DNA from: Limonium bicolor
Lineage: Eukaryota; Streptophyta; Magnoliopsida; Caryophyllales; Plumbaginaceae
Direction of reading: 5' to 3'
DNA: 64,000 nt
Assembly (NCBI GenBank): GCA_023374045.1
Contig: CM041778.1
Span: forward strand, 292,493,533 to 292,557,532
A model generated the notes under the pieces. The model saw nothing but the letters and a program-made list of their open reading frames with translations, was not told the DNA's origin and searched no databases. The position numbers and the translations under genes are program-made. Within the stretch, counting starts at the first letter, position 1; every line of letters begins with the position of its first letter. Below, in pieces: positions 48,655 through 59,028 of the stretch.

Positions 48655-49855
48655 AAGTGTTACCATGCTGCCTCCCGAGTGGAGATCACATGCCAGCTGA
48701 GGGATGAAGATCAAGCGCTCAAGCGCAAGGCAAGCAACAAAAACACCTCCGATGACCAAACCCAATCCAAACCTTGGAAGAAAAGGAAGGGGAAGCATTC
48801 CCATCAGAAGAACACTTCCGGAGACGGCGGTGCCCATGCTGAGAAGGGCAAGGCAGCTGAGCCATTACAGATTGCCTACACCGCACCAGTGGCAGCGAAG
48901 CCACTGAGGTCTCAGCCCTATAGGGGTAAGAAAACGAAACCGAATTAGTACACTTGTGAATTTGTATGTATATAGAGTATTGTAAGTATACCGAACCTTG
49001 CTAACTTGGAAGCTATAGGTTCTAGATTTGGCCAAGGAAAGAACCAATCTGATGGCCGCAGCTACATCTGCCGTAACTGCAACAAGGATCATCCCGGCGT
49101 ATTTGCTCCTTTTTCTTTCTTTTTTTTTTATGAGTTATACTTGCTTATTTATATAAGTACGACTATATATTATATCATGTGATTCAATATTCTTTGTAAC
49201 GCGGTTATGCGGCGTTATTGTCACTTATTTACAACGTTACGATATATACACGACTATATATTATATCGTGTTATTATATACTTTTTTTTTGTAACAAAGT
49301 TATGTGACGACATTGTTACTTATTCACGACGTTACAATATCGTAACGTTGCGTATGTGTATTTTCGTATACGTACACATATATACATATACTAGATTTAT
49401 TTGCTCATACGTTATTTTATGTACGTATTATAAAACGTGTTACGATTTTTATGCGTTTAATACCTAGTGGTATTTCACACGGTTTACCTCCCTTCAGGTA
49501 AACATCGTTGAACCCTTAAAAGCCATGAGTAATGTGAATTAGTATTCCCGTATGTAAGTGTAACCTAATGCCTAAGTAATTCAGAAGTGTTACCATGCTG
49601 CCTCCCGAGTGGAGATCACATGCCAGCTGAGGGATGAAGATCAAGCGCTCAAGCGCACGGCAAGCAACAAAAACACCTCCGATGACCAAACCCAATCCAA
49701 ACCTTGGAAGAAAAGGAAGGGGAAGCATTCCCATCAGAAGAACACTTCCGGAGACGGCGGTGCCCATGCTGAGAAGGGCAAGGCAGCTGAGCCATTACAG
49801 ATTGCCTACACCGCACCAGTGGCAGCGAAGCCACTGAGGTCTCAGCCCTATAGGG

Positions 49856-49948
49856 GTAAGAAAACGAAACCGAATTAGTACACTTGTGAATTTGTATGTA
49901 TATAGAGTATTGTAAGTATACCGAACCTTGCTAACTTGGAAGCTATAG
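49856..49948 (+). other. gag intron 2 of element B (93 bp; first copy 48926-49018)
   Basis: Donor TATAGGG|GTAAGA, acceptor GAAGCTATAG|GTTCT. Both sides are phase 1, so the frame is kept from the Lys-rich part into GSRFGQGKNQ and the zinc knuckle. Unspliced reading stops at a TAG just inside. Confidence 0.7.
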
Positions 49949-50293
49949 GTTCTAGATTTGGCCAAGGAAAGAACCAATCTGATGGCCGCAGCTACATCTG
50001 CCGTAACTGCAACAAGGATCATCCCGGCACAGATTTCCAAGGAAGGGAGATCCGCTGCATCACTTGTCAGAAACCGGGCCACCGTTCCAATGTATGCCCA
50101 GAAAACTCTAAGCCCAAGGGCAACTACCAGGGCTACAAGCAGCGTGAGGGCAAGGAGGTTGCATCTGGCGATGCTCATGCCCAGCACACCTCGCAGGGAC
50201 AGGGGTCCCGAGGTCCACAGAAGGGTGCACCGCAGAGGCAGCCGGCCTTACACATCATAGACCGTGATGGGACCGGGACTAAGTCCGGCCTAG

Positions 50294-51363
50294 GTAACCA
50301 CTGTAACCTTTAATCCTTGAAGAGCATGACTAAGTATTAAAGTAATTGTATGAATGAAAGCATGAATGCGTAAGTACTTGAAGTATGAAATTGAGCATAA
50401 GTAAATAACATGGAAGTATGTATTGAGTATGAATGAATTAGTAAGCCTAAAACTCACTCTAGATATAATTTACCACCTTAGGGAAATTCCTTATATGTTA
50501 CCCAATACCTTCGAACCCACCTCATGAGGAGACCGACATCGCCAATCACCACTTCAACAACGAACAGTGTCAGGTCATCCGCCCAGGTATGATCTTATTA
50601 AAAGGATACCTGACACCTGAAGCACAAGTTTCAATCATCCGACGATGCAACGAGTTAGGAATGGGTCCAGGAGGATTTTATACACCCGAATTCCCCGGTG
50701 GAGCTACAATGAAGCTGAAAATGATGTGCTTGGGAAAGGACTGGAACCCTTATACCAAGACATACCAAACAACGCGAGCAGGAGACGGAGCAACACCTCC
50801 AGTAATACCCCCAGAATTCCAAATGCTTGTCACACAAGCTGTAGAAATTGCACAACAATGTGAAGATGAACCAATCCCTGCACTTGAAGCAGACCTATGT
50901 ATTGTCAACTTCTATGAGAAAGAAGGACGACTTGGCCTACACCAAGACAAGGACGAGACAGCGGAATCTCTTGAACTAGGAGTGCCCGTAGTGTCTTGGT
51001 CCATTGGTGATGACGCCGTATTTTTGTATAGCGAGTAGAAGCGTGTGGACCTCGCAGAGAAATTGGTATTGAGATCAGGAGATGTCCTAATCATGGGTGG
51101 AAAATCAAGGTTGCTGTATCACGGAATCCAGAAGATCAAGTTGAATACAGCACCACCGGCAATAATCAATGCCACACACATGAAACCAGGACGCATGAAC
51201 CTTACCTTTAGGAAGTATTAATCTTGTAGTAGCATGTAATCCGGTAGTAACGTGTATTAGAGACACAGTATGTATGATGGTTGGTTATTCAATAAAAGCA
51301 GTGTTGGCTATTAAATTCCACTTGCGTTCCACCATCTTTACTTATAATCTTATGAATCAATAG
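50294..51363 (+). other. gag-pol intron 3 of element B, containing the AlkB exon
   Basis: Donor GCCTAG|GTAACC after 50293 (phase 1). Acceptor A: TACCACCTTAG at 50481, giving a 188-bp intron and in-frame entry into AlkB. Acceptor B: AATCAATAG at 51363, giving a 1070-bp intron and in-frame entry into the protease. With acceptor B the junction aligns with element A, which reads from gag into protease without a break (63880-64000). Pol has no ATG of its own after the TAA at 51345, so a splice (or another trick) is needed to express it. Confidence 0.65.
50482..51221 (+). pseudogene. AlkB-family 2OG/Fe(II) dioxygenase domain (ALKBH1-like) in element B
   Basis: About 246 codons; the frame opens at 50469 and ends at TAA 51219-51221. 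AlkB enzymes oxidatively remove methyl groups from RNA or DNA bases using Fe(II) and 2-oxoglutarate. Visible: the family opening RPGMILLKGYL (around ATG 50589), PGGFYTP and MMCLGKDWNP, then IVNFYEKEGRLGLHQDKDE with the metal motif His 50940 and Asp 50946, the VVSWSIGD strand, SGDVLIMGGKSR, the second metal His 51120 (YHG), and RMNLTFRKY with the 2OG-binding Arg 51192 and second Arg 51210. The match is to plant ALKBH1-like proteins. It has no introns of its own, as expected for capture through RNA. A TAG at 51036-51038 falls between the HxD and the second His, so this copy makes at most a dead fragment. ATG 50589 lies inside a conserved motif, hinting that translation normally starts upstream through the gag splice. 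Confidence 0.85.
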
Positions 51364-54300
51364 GTTGTGGACTCGGTACCGAAGGTAGCCAGAGCATCCT
51401 CACCGAAGAACAAGCCGGCAGAAGCGGCACCATTCTAACGGGAACATTCCCAGTAAACGGCATCGAAGCCTCAGTATTATTCGACTCCGGCGCCTCTCAC
51501 ACCTTTGTATCGCCATCATTCGCTACAAGGTTGGGGCTAGACGCAGATGAGCTACCAAATTTCTTGGTTACTCTCCCGTCGAAGGAGCGGGTAAAGTGTA
51601 CTAAGTATTACCACACCGCCACCATTCAAATCAAAGGTGAAGCGTTTCCCATTTCCTTCATTGAATTCAACGGATTGGGATTCGACTTGATAATTGGAAT
51701 GAACTGGTTGGAGCGGCACAAAGGACGGATCCTATGCGCCGAGCACCGATTGTTGCTCAAGAGTCCATCTGGGGTCACTGTTTCATACCGCCAGAGACCG
51801 AGAGAGCCTTCAACTACAGTCATCTCTGCTATGGCAATGTATCGGGAGCTCAAAAAAGGACATGAAGTGTATTTATGTCACGTGACAGACCTGGAGAGAG
51901 ATCCAGAGTTCAGTGATGATGTAGCAGTAGTCTCAGAATTCCCTGATGTATTTCCGAAAGAGCTACCTGGTATGCCCCCACAGAGAGCGGTAGAGTTTGA
52001 AATCGACCTTGTACCGGGTACTGGTCCCATTGCTAGGGCACCATACCGCATGGCACCAGCAGAAATGGCAGAACTCAAAGAGCAACTACATGATCTACTC
52101 GACAAAGGGTTTATACGCCCGAGCGTATCACCCTGGGGAGCACCGGTCCTCTTCGTGAAGAAGAAGGACGGTAGTCTCCGCCTCTGCATCGACTACCGTG
52201 AATTGAATGCGGTCACTGTAAAGAACAAGTATCCATTGCCACGCATCGATGACCTATTCGATCAGTTGAAGGGAGCATCCGTCTTTTCTAAGATTGATCT
52301 CCGATCCGGATATCACCAAATTGCTATCAAAGAGCAAGATATTGAGAAAACAGCATTCCGAACAAGATATGGCCACTACGAATTCTCGGTGATGCCATTC
52401 GGTTTGTCTAATGCACCAGCCAAATTCATGGACCTAATGAATCGGTTATTCAGTGATCAGCTGGACACTTCAGTAGTAGTATTCATTGACGACATTCTTG
52501 TGTATTCGAAGTCACCAGAAGAACATGAAAAACATTTGAGAAGAGTACTTGAGACACTGCGCGAGAACCAGCTATATGCGAAGTTCTCCAAATGCGAGTT
52601 CTGGCTAGATCAGGTATCATTCCTTGGTCATGTCATCTCGAGCGCAGGCATTTCAGTAGATCCATCCAAAATCGAAGGAGTGCGATCATGGCCTAGACCT
52701 AAGACTGTTACCGACATCCGGAGCTTTCTTGGTTTAGCCGGTTATTACCGGAGGTTTGTAAAGGACTTCTCAAAAGTCGCTAAGCCCATGACGTCATTGA
52801 TGAAGAAAGATGCACCGTTTGTATGGACAAGCGAGTGCGAGGTATCCTTCCAGAAACTAAAAAACTCATTGACCTCAGCGCCAATTCTCACACTTCCAGA
52901 GGGCACAGAGGGATTTGAGGTGTATTGTGATGCATCGGGCAAGGGCATGGGATGCGTACTCATGCAGCATGGCAAGGTAGTAGCATACGCCTCCCGCCAG
53001 CTGAAAAAGCATGAGGAGAATTACCCGACACATGATCTAGAGTTAGGAGCCATTGTCTTTGCCTTGAAGATATGGTGACACTATCTCTATGGGGTAAGCA
53101 TCACCATCTACTCCGACCACAAAAGTTTGCAGTATGTATTTACCCAGAAAGAACTGAATCTAAGACAGAGGAGGTGGATGGAGTTCCTCTCGGATTACGA
53201 CATCAACCTCCAGTATAAAGAAGGGAAGGCAAACGTTGTAGCCGACGCCCTGAGTCGTCGAGCACACTCGCTCCATTCGCTACTCGCTTCTTCTAGCTTG
53301 GTTGACGAGGTGCGAGACGCTCAGTTGAGCGACCCTTACTTCACTGAGATCAGACAGAAAATCATAGAGGGTACCTTCGAGAACCGAAAGTACGACTTCA
53401 AATTGAATGAAGATGGTCTGATCCGATTGAATGGCAGATTATGCGTTCCCCGAAGCAATGCTGAGCTAAGGGATCGCATTCTGCGAGAGTCACACTGTTC
53501 GACATTGCATGTCCATCCGGGAGCCTCTAAAATGTACAAAGACATGAAGAGGTACTTCTGGTGGTCAGGAATGAAATTCGACGTGACTGAGTATGTTCTA
53601 AGGTGTCTCACATGCCAGAAGGTGAAGTTTGAGCACCGAAGACCGGGAGGAATGGTGCAATCCATGCCCATTCCGGAGTGGAAATTCCACGATATCTCTA
53701 TGGATTTTGTTGTTGGACTCCCACCTGCTAGGGGAGGACTTAACATGATCTGGGTAGTAGTCAATCGCCTCACCAAGGTTGCCCGATTCATACCGATGAA
53801 GGACACCTGGAAGGTGGCGAAGCTCGCGGAGCTATTCGACAAGGAGATCATCCGACACCACGGAGTCCCGAAAACCATTGTATCTGACCGCGACACCAGA
53901 TTTCTTTCGAGATACTGGAGAGCGACACGGGAAGCGCTTGGTACTGAGTTGAAGCTTAGCACCGCCTTCCATCCACAGACCGACGGTCAGACAGAAAGGA
54001 CCATCCAAACACTAGAGGATATGCTAAGGGCATGTGCCTTAGACTTTCAGGGAAGCTGGATTGAGAAGCTTCATCTTATCGAGTTTTCGTATAACAATAG
54101 CTATCATGCTTCGATTAAGATGTCGTCGTTCCAAGCTTTGTATGGTAGACCTTGCCGTACCCCGTTGTGTTGGGATGAGTCAAGCGAATCGGTCATCATA
54201 GGACCGAAGTATTTGGAACAAGTACAAGCTGAGGTACAACAAATCCGAGCAAATATGAAAGCAGCCCAAGATAGACAGAAATCCTATGCGGATGTGCGAC

Positions 54301-54743
54301 GACACGACCTCGAGTTCGCCGTGGGCGACCAAGTGTTCTTGCGTGTCTCACCTATGAAGGGTGTCTTTCGATTTGGCCAGAAGGGCAAGCTGAGCCCGAA
54401 ATTTGTAGGCCCGTATGCCATTACCGAGAGGATTGGAGCCGTAGCTTATAGGCTAGCATTGCCTGAAGAATTGGGGCGTGTCCATGATGTCTTTCATGTG
54501 TCACAACTCAAGAAATACATAGCCAATCCCTATCATATATTAGAACCCAAACATCTATCCCTAGAGCCGACGATGAGATATGTCGAGACTCCACTGCGAA
54601 TCCTAGATACGAAGACAAGAGACACTCGCCATAAATCTGTACGAATGGTGAAGGTCTTGTGGTCTAACCACGATGTCGAGGAAGCGACTTGGGAATTAGA
54701 GGACGCCATGAAGGCGAAGTACCCGAATCTATTTGTAGACTAG
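51364..54743 (+). pseudogene. pol of element B: protease, RT, RNase H, integrase, chromodomain-like end
   Basis: One frame from the acceptor at 51363 to TAG 54741, about 1126 codons. Protease FDSGAS at 51480-51497. Reverse transcriptase with [17 protein letters not shown] and FIDD (52482-52493). RNase H with [11 protein letters not shown] and ending ADALSRR. Integrase with an H-H-C-C finger (CLTCQK), Asp in MDFVVGLP (53703), Asp in SDRDTRF (53886) and Glu in GQTERT (53994), a D-x35-E spacing. The C-terminus has the GPY-like FVGPYAI block and a chromodomain-like stretch ([20 protein letters not shown]) that in chromoviruses guides integration to marked chromatin. One break: TGA 53076-53078 in RNase H where CGA (Arg of the KIWRHYL-type motif) is expected, a CpG transition. 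Otherwise remarkably intact. Confidence 0.9.
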
Positions 54744-55261
54744 ATGTCTAGTATCCGTATAGCACGGAGGGTACGGGGCGTACCCCTTTTTAAGGGGGGT
54801 AGAGCCTGTCTGCTTTTGCATTGCTTCGGGTTAGCATTTCGTAGTATGTATGTATTGTAATTGTATTTTGTTGGCACATGTAGTGCTAATTGTATTGTAT
54901 TGGCACAAAGTAGTGCTAGTAGTATTCAGTATGTAGTACAATGAGTATGGTATGTATATAATGAGTAATACAATTGTGTCGTACGGTATATGACACGAAT
55001 GACATTGTGAAGTGTATTGCGAATGTATTGTGGAATGTGCGAATTGAATGGAGTATTGCGTATGAATTGAGTACTGTGTATGGAAATGGAACTGAGTATG
55101 ATGTATGGTATCTGAATTGTGTATGCTGGTAGTGTAAGAATTGTGAACACCTTGTAAGGTGGTAGTAGAATGTATTGTGGCAAATGGTTTGCCAAATAAA
55201 TAGAAATGTAAACCGTAACCTTGAGCAACTTTGAGGGCAAAGTTTCTTAAGGGGGGTAGAT
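54744..55261 (+). other. 3' untranslated region of element B with two polypurine tracts
   Basis: 518 bp between the pol stop and the 3' LTR, rich in GTATTG/GTATGTA. TTTTTAAGGGGGGTAGAG (54787-54804) and CTTAAGGGGGGTAGAT (55246-55261) are near-identical purine tracts; only the second abuts the LTR. D has the same pair. Confidence 0.75.
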
Positions 55262-58200
55262 TGAAATACCCCGTAATTAAAAACAGTGATTAATTAGGCT
55301 AATTATATTTTTAAAGGCTTAATTACACTTAAATAAATACAAGGGAACAAATCCCGAAGAAAACGGACCTTTAAAATGGGTTTAAAGCATACACGAACCT
55401 TAAAGCGCGCTTTTCGAGGAAACCGGGAAAACGCGACTTTAAGCGGGTCAAATAGACTCGTAATAATTTTGGTCAACTAAATAGTCACTAACAAATATTA
55501 GTGGAGCTTTAGAACCAATAAAATTAATTAAACGAGAAAATTCCGGAAAACGGGTACCGGTTAGTAAAAAACTGTAACAACTGGGAAGTTGTGGGGTAAG
55601 AATGCAAATAAACAAAGTTAGTGTGTCCACTTTGCAAATAAAAATAAAATGTGAGTGTGTGTGGGTGTGTGGGATCGGCAGCCTCCCTCTCTCACTCCCC
55701 TTAATTCCTCTCTTATACATATAAAGACAAAACAATAAAGAAGAGAAAAGAAAACAAGTACAAAAGTAAAAATAGAAACTCTCTCTCCTCTAGCAACCCT
55801 CACTCACGATTTGTCCCCCCCTCCTTCTCTATTTTCTCCATTCTCTTCTTCCTCCTGCGATGGATATGGAGTTTTGAAGAAACCCACTTAACTGTCATCT
55901 TCTCTCCTCTCTTTGAGTACTCAAACCTCCTCCAAATCCAATAAAAATTACACCATTAGAATCCCCTTGCAAAGGAGAACACTTTCCTCCTTCCAAAAAT
56001 CCAAAAGCTTCATTTTCGATTTTATGGGTATTCTCCATTTGAAGATTCAAGTCCACCATTAGAAGCACCTTCACCTCCTTATCATCTTGAGGTAAAAAGA
56101 AGTTCGAAAATCCATCATTTCTAGCCCTTGTATGCATTATAAGAAATTTCAGATTTTGAATGTCTTGCTCCTCTTTGTTCCAGCCGTTTTTGGCTCTTTT
56201 GTTGGGCTAGGAATATTGTCCTCTTGCTAGTCAAGAACTTCATCCATTCATAAGAAGGTAATACCCTTGTTTAAACCCTAAAACACTTAAATTCTAGGGT
56301 TAGTAAAAGATGGATGCTAAGTGTTTGTGTATATTGATATGGGTTGCTGTAGCATTGCCCATTCTTTGGTTAAAAACTGAGAACAAGAAGAAGGAAAGAA
56401 GAGGAGGGAAAGAAAGAAGGAAAAACTAACACGACAAGGTAAATGCTCTTACCTTGGGTTAGTTTGTGTATTTCATTGTAACAGATTTTAAGTATCTAAC
56501 AATGAGTAATGTATTGGTGTATGAGTAGTAGTGTATTGGAGAAGAGAATGTAACAGTTTTGAAGTCCTTTACATGAGTTTTAAAAGCTTGGGAAAACCTT
56601 GGGTAGTATGTGTATATGTGCAGGAATTTTATGTTGTTGTAGTAGTGTTGAATTGTGAGTATAATGTATTGTATAAACAGGTTGTGAGAATAAGAATATG
56701 TGAGCTGAAATAATGTGTGGAGAAAGCTAAAAATATAGGGCAGACTATGTCAAATTTTGTGTAGGAATGAGAGGACTTAAGTGTTTAAGAGGAGGAAGTA
56801 ACTTAGGTGTTAACTGGGTGCATTTGAGGAGTGTTTTGTAGTTTGGAAACAGATTTGGAAATGAGTTGTGAATGGGATGAAACTAGAGTGTAAGGTAATG
56901 TATTTTGGATGCTAGAAATAGCATGAGTTGAGGGAGTATTGGAGGATAAGTGTGGAGGGAAAAATCTGTAGCATAATGTGGAAACCAAAATCTGTAGCAT
57001 TAGTGTGAAGAAAACCAATGTAAGTGTTGGAATTGAAATGAGAAAATATTGAGTAAGTTGTGTGAGAATGGAGTAGTAAGTTTGGAGAATGAATTAAGGT
57101 GATTTAGAGCATCTAAATGAGTGGTAAACATGTGGGGAAGTATTGGTAAAGATTGGGGAAGTAATGGGTAAATAAACCAGTTGAAAACAGATTTTAAAAC
57201 TGAAGTACTGGGCCGGACCGGACTTGCGACCGGACTTGCAAGTTCGGTCGAGCCCAGATTTACAAAGACGGGAAACCTTCTGGAATCGACCGGACTTGCG
57301 ACCGGACATGCAAGTTCGGTCGGACCAGAAAATTCTCCCATCTGAAACCTTCTGGAATGGACCGAACTTGCGACCGGACTTGTAAGTTCGGTCGGCCAGA
57401 AAAATTCCGCAGATGAAAGCTTCTGGAATAGACCGAACTTGCGACCGGACTTGCAAGTTCAGTCGGCCAGAAAATTTCCGTAACACAGGCTACTGGAGTA
57501 TTGTATGTATGTATGGAAATGAAGTACTGACTTCTACTAATTCCTAACAACCTAACTCCTAACTTGAATAATGAGTAAAATGGAATGAGTAGAAGTCCGA
57601 TATAGTTTCGGCCACGCGTGAGGATAAGGAAACACAAGAGGTTGGATCCGAATCCTGGCTATAATCTTTTCCATGGACCAAATCCCTTGAATGGGTAGCA
57701 TCCTGGATTAGTGGGCCACCCTAAAGCCCGGTGGTGGGATGTAGTACTCCCTGCCCGGAGGTCATACCGACTTAACTGGAAGTAAAGTATGTAAGAAGTA
57801 AGTATTGTATTTGTATTGGTCTTGACTATTGTAAGTCATTGACCCGGAGAAAAAGTATTGAACACCCGATTAACCCGGGTGCGTAATGAGGCTAACAAGA
57901 CCTTCGTATGTATTGGAGAATTGTATCTCCGTAATGCGGTGAGTATGGTAAGTATGAATGGATGACCTGTATTGTACTTCTTGTATGTATTGTATGTATG
58001 TATGCTTGGTGAAATGAATGTATTGAATTGTATTGTAATAAGCATGTATGTATGTATGAATGAAACGAACCGCATGTATTCGACCAATTAGTTGGCGTAC
58101 CCTCGCTAGTACGCGGGGTATGCGGTTATCATATTCAGCGTATGCTGACCCCCTCGGGGGAATGTTTTTACTCCACAGGTACCCACGAGGCATGAAGGTA

Positions 58201-58635
58201 GAGTAAGGACCGGATGTAATTCTTTTTGGTAGTTAGTAGGATTGGGATGGTGTACCGAGTTGTACACGGCTAAGGCCTTTTTGAGTAGCCGGTGTACCAT
58301 GTGGTACACCTTTTTGGATATTGAATTCGTAATTGGATAGTAGGGAGAGGATGTATAAACTCTTCATTTTTGAGAAGTAACCTTGGAATGTAATTCGTAA
58401 AATTTGGATACTCGGTAATCAAATGTAAGTAAGTATTTGGTATTGTAAAGTAAGTAGTATGTATGCATTTCATTCTAATCATCAGACCGAAACGGTAAGT
58501 AGTAGTAGCCTTGTTAACCTTGGAGGGTTAACGGTGTGTATCACCCGCCGGGAGTAAGTAGGTATTCCGCTGCGAGAAGGGTAAGTATGGGATTGATTAG
58601 AGGATGATGGAAGAATTAGCGGTTGGGGGGTTACA
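55262..58635 (+). mobile_element. 3' LTR of element B
   Basis: 3374 bp, TGAAATACCCC to GGGGGTTACA. It shows the empty sites of C (near 56261) and E (near 57942). Compared with the 5' LTR it lacks 668 bp (between 57498 and 57499), with TGGA at both break points. It ends in element A's gag. Small minus-strand frames are not credible genes. Confidence 0.85.
57210..57480 (+). repeat. tandem hairpin array in B's 3' LTR
   Basis: Four units of the array described at 22953-23340. The last unit is truncated by the 668-bp deletion. Stem arms GACCGAACTTGC and GCAAGTTCGGTC are mostly kept, with one changed base in the last right arm (TTCAGTC) and one in the third (TGTAAG). Confidence 0.85.
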
Positions 58636-59028
58636 CTAGTGAAGGAGACCCACCTTGCTGATCCAGACTTCACATGGGGAGCGTACAAGGCTCTGTTGAG
58701 GGCTAAGTACTACCCGGCTCATGTTCGGATGATGAAGCGTATAGAGCTTGACACCTTGGAGCAGTCCAGGAAGATGACGGTGGACGAGTACTATACGAAG
58801 TTCATCGCTCTACTTCCCCTTTTACCCGGACTTGGGTACACTGATGATATTTTGGTCAAGCGTTTCTATGGGGGCCTCAACTCCCGCATTCAGTACGCCA
58901 TGGCCTCGAACACCTATACCACCCTTGAGGAGTGTTATCATACCGCCTCTAGAGTGGAGATTGTAGTTCAGAGGAGAGACTCCCTGAACCAGAAGAGGAA
59001 GGCCGCTGAGCCTAGTACCGACGATTTC
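58636..59028 (+). pseudogene. gag of element A, middle fragment
   Basis: Capsid sequence continuing from 3163: KETHLADPDFTWGAYKALL, MTVDEYYTKF, LVKRFYGGLN, then TTLEECYHTASRVEIVVQRR and a Lys-rich end. It is uninterrupted across the place where B has gag intron 1. The ATG-less frame opens at the B insertion point and is cut by solo LTR F after GACGATTTC. Confidence 0.85.

Larger units (their letters stand above)
48171..50028 (+). repeat. 930-bp tandem duplication across D's LTR end and B's gag
   Basis: Unit 1 is 48171-49098, unit 2 is 49099-50028. The unit starts GTATTTGCTCC in D's LTR and ends ATCATCCCGGC in the gag zinc-finger region. Copies differ at a handful of bases (for example AAGGCA versus ACGGCA near 48728/49658). 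Because it spans the D/B junction, it arose after D inserted. It duplicates gag introns 1 and 2 and places an LTR fragment inside gag. Confidence 0.95.
48553..50293 (+). pseudogene. gag of element B, 3' part: three exons, zinc knuckle
   Basis: After D, the first exon ends at 48567. The second exon (48655-48925, repeated 49585-49855) aligns with A's gag (CYHAASRVEI against CYHTASRVEI), then becomes Lys-rich. The third exon (49949-50293; partial first copy 49019-49098) holds CRNCNKDHPGTDF, a first knuckle whose last Cys is Phe, and a good CCHC knuckle CITCQKPGHRSNVC, then a Gln/Gly-rich tail ending PALHIIDRDG, matching A's PALHMINRTE. Unspliced, the third-exon frame stops at TAA 50311-50313. 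Gag packages RNA; the extra duplication and stops make this copy non-functional. Confidence 0.8.
3164..58635 (+). mobile_element. element B: AlkB-carrying Ty3/gypsy chromovirus (Tekay/Del-like), nested host of C, D, E and a copia
   Basis: Both LTRs start TGAAATACCCC and end in GTTACA. The parts in order are: 5' LTR 3164-28067, primer site 28073, gag from 28294, AlkB domain 50482-51221, pol 51364-54743, polypurine tract 55246-55261, 3' LTR 55262-58635. Stripped of insertions the element would be about 15 kb. Integrase followed by a chromodomain-like C-terminus, together with the RT type, places it among plant chromoviruses, probably Tekay/Del. It sits inside the gag of element A. The flanks (AACAT left, CTAGT right) do not match, so the TSD is lost or altered. 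Confidence 0.85.

Noticed and set aside
50589..51221. A genuine host ALKBH1 gene
   Set aside because: It has no host-type exon structure of its own or promoter, lies between gag and pol of a bounded element in the same orientation, and shares phase with the gag donor.
53127..54743. Integrase as a separate gene starting at ATG 53127
   Set aside because: The frame is continuous with the upstream pol frame apart from one TGA at 53076; the ATG falls inside RNase H.
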